Shown in pieces: positions 58,440-64,000 of a stretch of 64,000 bases of DNA. The DNA is from Halocaridina rubra (lineage: Eukaryota > Arthropoda > Malacostraca > Decapoda > Atyidae). Position numbers and translations under genes: made by a program. The notes under the pieces were generated by a model. That model saw only the letters and a list, made by a program, of their open reading frames with translations. It was not told the origin of the DNA and made no database searches. How positions within the stretch are numbered: the first letter of the stretch is position 1; every line of letters starts with the position of its first letter. The stretch lies in the NCBI GenBank assembly GCA_037179515.1, contig JAXCGZ010007588.1, positions 92,501-156,500 on the forward strand, given 5' to 3'.

Positions 58440-59942
58440 AAGCGCTGATGGAGTTAGATGTTCATAAAGCTACAGGTCCTGATAACATATCCCCTCATAT
58501 ACTTAAAAAATGCGCAAACTCAATATCAGTGGCACTAAGTATCATATTTAAAAAGTCACTGGAGTCAGGGGAGATTCCAAGATGCTCGAAACAAGCAAAC
58601 GTGATACCTATCTTCAAAAAGGAAGGAGGGATACAGCTCTGAACTATAGACCAGTTTCCTTGACCAGTATAATTTGCAAAGTTATGGAGAAACTACTAAG
58701 GAAACATATCTCTCTTCACTTGGAATTAACAGTAACAAACTTATTAGAATTTTATGATGAGGTAAGCCGAATATTACAGGAAAGAGATGGCTGGGCAGAT
58801 TGCATATTCCTAGACTTCCAGAAAGCGTTTGACACTGTTCCATATGCGAGATTTATTAAGAAGCTGCATGCAATGGCTAGAAAAGGTGAAAATGTCTTGG
58901 AATGGATAAAAACTTACTTAGAAGGAAGGAAGCAGAGGGTTAGAGTAAGACACTCAGTGTCTGAATGGAGAAGATTTAGTAGTGGAGTTCCACAGGGTTC
59001 AGCTTTAGGGCCACTTTTGTTCCTTGTAGATGTAAATGACCTACCAGAGTCTGTAAATTCATTAATGAATATGTTTGCAGCTGATGCAAAGATTGTGAAG
59101 AAAGTAGGAAACGAGAACAATGGTAGAGAACTTCAGGAAGATCTAAATAGTCTGCATGAGTGGTCAGAAAAGTGGCTAATGAAATTCAGCACTTCAAAAT
59201 GTAAGGCAATGAGAATGGGTACAAGTGCAAGAAGGCCCAAGCTTGACTATTCGGTGGCTGGAGTATAACTTCAAGAGACAGAAAATGAGAGAGATCTAGG
59301 AGTAAACATACTGGCAGATTTGTCTCCAGAAATACATATAAATGGCATAGTAAGGGCAGCATATGCATTCTTATCAAATGTAAGGGTAGCCTTCAGGCAC
59401 ATGGACAAGGAAATGTTCAGAAATATTTATGTAACCTATGTTAGGCCAAAACTCGAATATGCAGCTCTCTTTTGGAATGCGCACTAGAAAAAGCACGTAG
59501 CTTATATTGAAAAAGTTCAAAGACATGCCATGAAACTGGCGCCTGAAATACCCAATCTCAGTTATGATGAGAGGCTGAGGGAATCAGACTTACCATCACT
59601 CGAAGCTAGAAGATTGAGGGGGATATGGTAACAGTCTTTAAATTCCTTCATGGATATGATAGAGTGGATAGGGATTGATATTCTGATATGGCTGGCTCTA
59701 GAACTAAAGGTCATAGTTTGAAGCTTCGTAAGAAAACTTCTTTGCAGGATGTAAGGAAATACTTTTTCAGTGTAAGAGTAGTTGATAATTGGAATTCGCT
59801 AAGGGAGGAGGTAGTTAATGCTATCTCAATCCATAGTTTTAAGGACAAGTATGATAAGTATCACTAAGTATAAAATGGAACCGATCAGGAGATGGGAAGA
59901 TACGAGCTTTGGGCTCTTTCCCGTAAACACAATTAGGTAATC
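58440..59942 (+). pseudogene. A12: 5'-truncated CR1-like LINE
   Basis: Begins at ALMELDVHKATGPDNISPH right after the (CA)n following A11. A one-base loss at about 58620 (INDEL in an A/G run) and a deletion of about 50 bp near 58725 (QHGFREGRS region missing) disrupt the RT. FADDA has become FAADA (59078-59092), removing the first catalytic Asp. A stop at 59266-59268 is identical to that of A11. Ends at 59942 with one tail copy. Confidence 0.9.
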
Positions 59943-59944
59943 TA

Positions 59945-60012
<68 letters not shown>

Positions 60013-60035
60013 CACACACACACACACACACACAC
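59943..60035. repeat. (CT)n/(CA)n microsatellite
   Basis: CT lead-in then a CA run of about 80 bp between A12 and A13. Confidence 0.95.
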
Positions 60036-60351
60036 ATATCTTGGTTAGCAAGTGAGTTTATCAGTTAGGAAGAATATATAGCAGAAACAGGTGGGTGCCA
60101 CCTCAGACACAAATTCGAATTTTTCCTTCAGGTTTGACTTTTGTTTTGTTGCATTTTTTTCTTTCTTTTTCTTTTTATCCTTAAATTACCATGGTCAGGT
60201 TTTTAAGTTAAGATATATGTTACCAGAAAAGAGATAAACTGAGTCACTTAATAGCACTTATATGGAGATATAAAAATTCTGTGTGAAGCTTAATTAAAAG
60301 TTTTTCTCTTTTTTTTTTCTCTCTATATTCTGTGATAGGGAGAACATAAAA

Positions 60352-61431
60352 ATGACGCCATCTCTGTCCCAAACCTCTCCCATCCATGGGTCGGTAGGAG
60401 GGGTAGCCATTAGGAGACTTAAACAGAAAATCAAGAATTTAGAGGAAATGGTTATATGCCTTGATGATAAAATTCGGAATATGGATGGAGAAATGAAAGA
60501 GTATGAAACACTCAGAGAGCAAATAAGATCTTTGGAGGAAGCAAATAAAGCACAAGGGCAGGAGAGAAAGGAACTAGAAAAAAGAATAAAGAAGCTGGAA
60601 GAGGAAAAGAGTCAACTAGAATCTAGAATTTCTAATCAAGAAGATAAAAACAAACAGCTGAATGACAACCTAAAGGAATTAGATGTTAGTTCACTGCTCT
60701 CTTCTGAGAGAGACTAGATTGCTGCTTGGAATGTCCAGATTAAGGAAAACATTGAACAGTTCAGAAAAGAGTTCCAGGAGCTGAATATGGAAAATGATGC
60801 CATGAAAACTTCCTTTGCTGATGCACTAAAGGGGAATGTGGCATTAAAAGAGGCTGTAAAGGTGGTGGCACTGGAAAACATACAAACAGTTGACTATAAA
60901 GAGACAGTAATCGAAAAAATGAAAGACGTTTTGATGGAAAGGGCAAACCCACTCATCAGACAGGCACTTAATAAGGAGAAGACAGTGGTAATCTCAGGCA
61001 TAAGCGAATCCCAGGAGCCAACATGGCAGGGGAGACTTGAAGAAAATAAAGCTAGGGTTGTAGACCTGATAAGAAAGCTTGGAGTAGTATGTGGTCCTGA
61101 GGATATTGTAAACATGCACCAACTAGGTAAATATTCGAGGGAAGGAAAGCCGAAACCAACAAAAGTAACCTTTGAGAGAGGGGAAACATGTAGGGAAATA
61201 TTGTTGAGAAAAAAAAGTCTAAAAGACCTTCAAGAATTCAAAGAAGTGTTCATTAGACGATACAGAACACAGGAAGAGATGGGAAAGATCAAAAACTTGT
61301 TGCAAGAGGCAAGAAGGTTAAATGATGAAAGAAATGAAGAAGAGAAGAAAAATTTTCATTACAGTGTTCTTCCAGACAAAGGGGAGATAAAGAAGATAAT
61401 GACAGAAGATCAGGGGATGGGGCCTCAATAA
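60352..61431 (+). pseudogene. A13 ORF1
   Basis: MTPSLSQTSPIHGSVGG start at 60352. The full coiled coil and RRM-like region are in one frame to MGPQ at 61431, interrupted only by a GAG to TAG change at 60715-60717. The end overlaps the beginning of ORF2. 359 codons, the best guide to ORF1 length in this family. Confidence 0.9.
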
Positions 61432-61433
61432 GA

Positions 61434-64000
61434 TTGTTATACACAAATGCTGATGGATTAGCTGGTAAGGCAGTAGAATTAAAAGATAGGAATCACAACA
61501 GTAAGGCAGATATAGTAGCAATTACAGAGACTAAGTTGAGTGAGGACATAAACAGTGTCACAGTTTTTCCTAAGGGCTTCAGAATACTAAGGGTTGAAAG
61601 ATCTGAGAGGACTGGTGGAGGGATAGCACTGCTCATAAGTGAAAGGATTCAAGTCGAAGAAATAAACTTGGCTATAGAAAGTGAGTTCAAGGAATTTCTT
61701 GTTGCTCGCATAAATACTGGGTCAGAGAGCATTATAATAACTGTTGTATACAACCCATCAAGGAACCAAAATAGGCTTGAAGTTTATGAGGAAAGTCATA
61801 TAGGTACTATTGAAGTCATAAACTCAGTTGTTAACATGGCACGGGAAAAAAATGTAGGATTTTGATTATGGGAGACTTTAATCATAAAGAGATAGATTGG
61901 ATAAATCTTGACCCACACAGTGGTGAGGACTCATTCGGGGCAAAATTCCTAGATTGCGTACAAGGGAATTTCCTACACCAACATGTAATGGAACCAACAA
62001 GGGCCAGGGGTGGGGATGAACCATCACTACTTGATCTAGTGTTCACAGATAATGTGTTGGATATTGAAAAAATTGAGTATGAACCACCAATTGGAAAGAG
62101 TGACCACTGTGTGTTGTTGATGGAGTATATCATTGAAGATATTCTTCCTGAGAGTAGAGGCACTGAGGACATGAGGAGGAACTATCCGAAAGGAGATTAC
62201 ATCAAAATGAATGAGCTTTTTGCAGTTATTGACTGGAGAACATTATTTTACATCAAATCTGTACAATGAAATGTATGACATCTTTTGTGAGAAATATGGG
62301 AAGATAGTAGATTGCTGCATACCTATCACCAAAGTAAGTGTAATTCATGCCAGAGAGAAATGGTTCGATAATGGGTGTAAAAGAGCTAAGGAGTGGAGAG
62401 ACAAATGCTGGAAAAGGTATAGGAGGAGAAAAAACATAAATGCCTGGCAAACCTACAAAAGAGCAAGAAATGACTACCTAAGTAAAAGGAGAGAGGCAGA
62501 GAGAGACTATGAGAGGGACATCACCAGGAAGGCTAAAGAAAATCCCAAGCTTTTCCACAGCTTTATCAGAGGAAAACTGAAGGTAAAAGAACAGGTTTTA
62601 AGGCTAAAGAGAGCGGATGGAAGCATCACTGAGACGGATGAAGAGATCTGTAGAGAATTGAACAAGGAGTTTCAGTCAGTATTTACAGTAGAAAATACCC
62701 CAGTCCCTCAGATTGCAGTGATAGAAGCTCAAGGGCCGATATTAGAGAACATCAACCTTACAGCCACAGAGGTATGCAAAGCGCTGATGGATTTAGATGT
62801 TCATAAAGCTACAGGTCCTGATGACATATCCCCTCATGTGCTTAAAAAATGCACAAACACAATATCAGTGGCACTAAGTATCATATTTAAGGAGTCACTG
62901 GAGTCGGGGGAGATTCCAAGATGCTGGAAACAAGCAAATAAGATACCTATCTTCAAAATGGGAAGGAGGGATACGGCTCTGAACTATAGACCAGTTTCCT
63001 TGACCAGCATAGTTTGCAAAGTTATGGAGAAACTACTAAGGAAACATATCTCTCTTCATTTGGAATCCTTCAACTTTTTGTCAGTGAGGCAACATGGCTT
63101 CAGAGAAGGTAGATCAACAGTAACAAACTTATTAGAATTTTATGATGAGGTAAGCCAAATCTTACAGGAAAGAGAGGGCTGGGCAGATTGCATATTCCTA
63201 GACTTCCAGAAAGCGTTTGACACTGTTCCACATGGGAGACTTATTAGGAAGTTGCAATCAATGGCTAGAATAGGTGGAAATGTTTTGGAATGGATAAAAA
63301 CTTACTTAGAAGGAAGGGAACAGAGGGTTAGAGTAAGACACTCAGTGTCTGAATGGAGAAGAATTAGTAGTGGAGTTCCACAGGGTTCAGTTTTAGGGCC
63401 ACTTTTGTTCCTTGTATATGTAAATGACCTACCAGAGTCTGTAAATTCATTCATGAATATGTTTGCAGATGATGCAAAGATTGTGAAGAAAGTAAAAAAC
63501 GAGAATAATGGTAGGGAACTTCAGGAGGATCTAAATAGTCTGCATGAGTGGTCAGAAAAGTGGCTAATGAAATTCAACACTTCAAAATGTAAGGTAATGA
63601 GAATGGGTACAAGTGCAAGAAGGCCCAAGCTTGACTACTCGGTGGCTGGAGTACAACTTCAAGAGACAGAAAATGAGAGAGATCTAGGAGTAAACATACT
63701 GGCAGATTTGTCTCCAGAAATACAAATAAATGGCATAGTAAGGGCAGCATATGCATTCTTATCAAATGTAAGGGTAGCCTTCAGGCACATGGACAAGGAA
63801 ATGTTCAGAAATATTTATGTAACCTATGTGAGGCCAAAACTCGAATATGCAGCCCCCTTTTGTAATCCGCACTTGAAAAAGCACATAGCTAAGCTTGAAA
63901 AAGTTCAAAGACATGCCACGAAACTGGTGCCAGAAATACGCAATCTCAGTTATGATGAGAGGCTGAGGGAATTAGACTTACCATCACTCGAAGCTAGAAG
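61434..64000 (+). pseudogene. A13 ORF2: endonuclease-reverse transcriptase, partial
   Basis: EEP first part 61434-61865 stops after the 7-A run at 61846-61852. The -1 frame 61862-62269 carries MGDFNHKEIDW and GKSDHCVLLME. One inserted T (62267 region) shifts the frame. From ATG 62271 the RT appears open to the window end: KATGPDDISPHVLKK, NYRPVSLTSIVCKV, FLDFQKAFDTVPHG, VPQGSVLGPLLF, FADDAKIVKK, then the C-terminal domain to LPSLEARR. Confidence 0.9.

Larger units (their letters stand above)
60036..64000 (+). mobile_element. A13: CR1-like LINE running off the window
   Basis: Starts within the 5' UTR (ATATCTTGGTTAGCAAGTG, equivalent to 44210 of A8), so it is slightly 5'-truncated, immediately after (CA)n. 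ORF1 60352-61431 and ORF2 from 61434. The 3' end lies beyond 64000. Confidence 0.92.

Overview
This window is repeat-dominated DNA from an animal nuclear genome. I find no convincing host protein gene, rRNA or functional tRNA gene, and no bacterial-style operon, CRISPR array or virus. Long (TA)n tracts (about twenty, roughly 2.8 kb by my tally), (CT)n, (CA)n and (ATT)n runs, CR1/L2-like and RTE-like LINEs, Penelope-like and BEL/Pao elements, Tigger DNA transposons and tRNA-derived SINEs together suggest an arthropod, most likely a decapod crustacean. The taxon is an inference from repeat content, not from a marker gene.

Labels used below. A1-A13: copies of one CR1-like LINE (full length about 4.9 kb: 5' UTR about 0.9 kb, ORF1 coiled-coil protein, ORF2 endonuclease-reverse transcriptase, 3' end carrying an AATTAGGTAATCAC tail). 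B: a second CR1/L2-like LINE with a (GTTT)n tail. RTE: RTE-like LINE pieces. P and Q: Penelope-like pieces. T1-T3: Tigger transposons. M0-M3: an unnamed repeat family with internal tandem repeats. S1-S3: one tRNA-derived SINE; a different tRNA-like unit forms a tandem array.

Layout. 1-2.3 kb: 3' part of a BEL/Pao element with a probable 3' LTR. 2.3-10.3 kb: non-autonomous Tigger-related elements, M1 and a decayed autonomous Tigger (T1), all separated by (TA)n. 10.6-11.1 kb: RTE fragment. 11.9-20.2 kb: A1, A2 and A3. 20.6-25.1 kb: T2, M2, an inverted pair of Penelope 3' ends and SINE S1. 25.4-34.6 kb: A4, the B element, a small inversion inside A5, and a Penelope GIY-YIG endonuclease. 34.6-44.8 kb: A6 and A7 head to head, SINE S2 inside a Penelope-like palindrome, then A8 (the most complete LINE). 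44.8-50.6 kb: S3, T3, the tandem tRNA-like array, a Q inverted repeat enclosing A9, and M3. 50.6-53.3 kb: RTE. 53.3-64 kb: Penelope-like piece, then A10, A11, A12 and A13 head to tail, the last running off the window.

The elements are parasites at different stages of decay, not a pathway. The most interesting signal is in the young A copies (A1, A8, A11, A13). All share the same -1 frame break in the endonuclease, exactly at a canonical slippery heptamer, A AAA AAT, where older copies are in frame. Other structure: A-copy 3' ends abut TA/TG/CA microsatellites, hammerhead-like stems lie in the Penelope-like pieces, a minisatellite has expanded inside a Tigger derivative, and a SINE insertion can be compared with an empty site elsewhere in the window.
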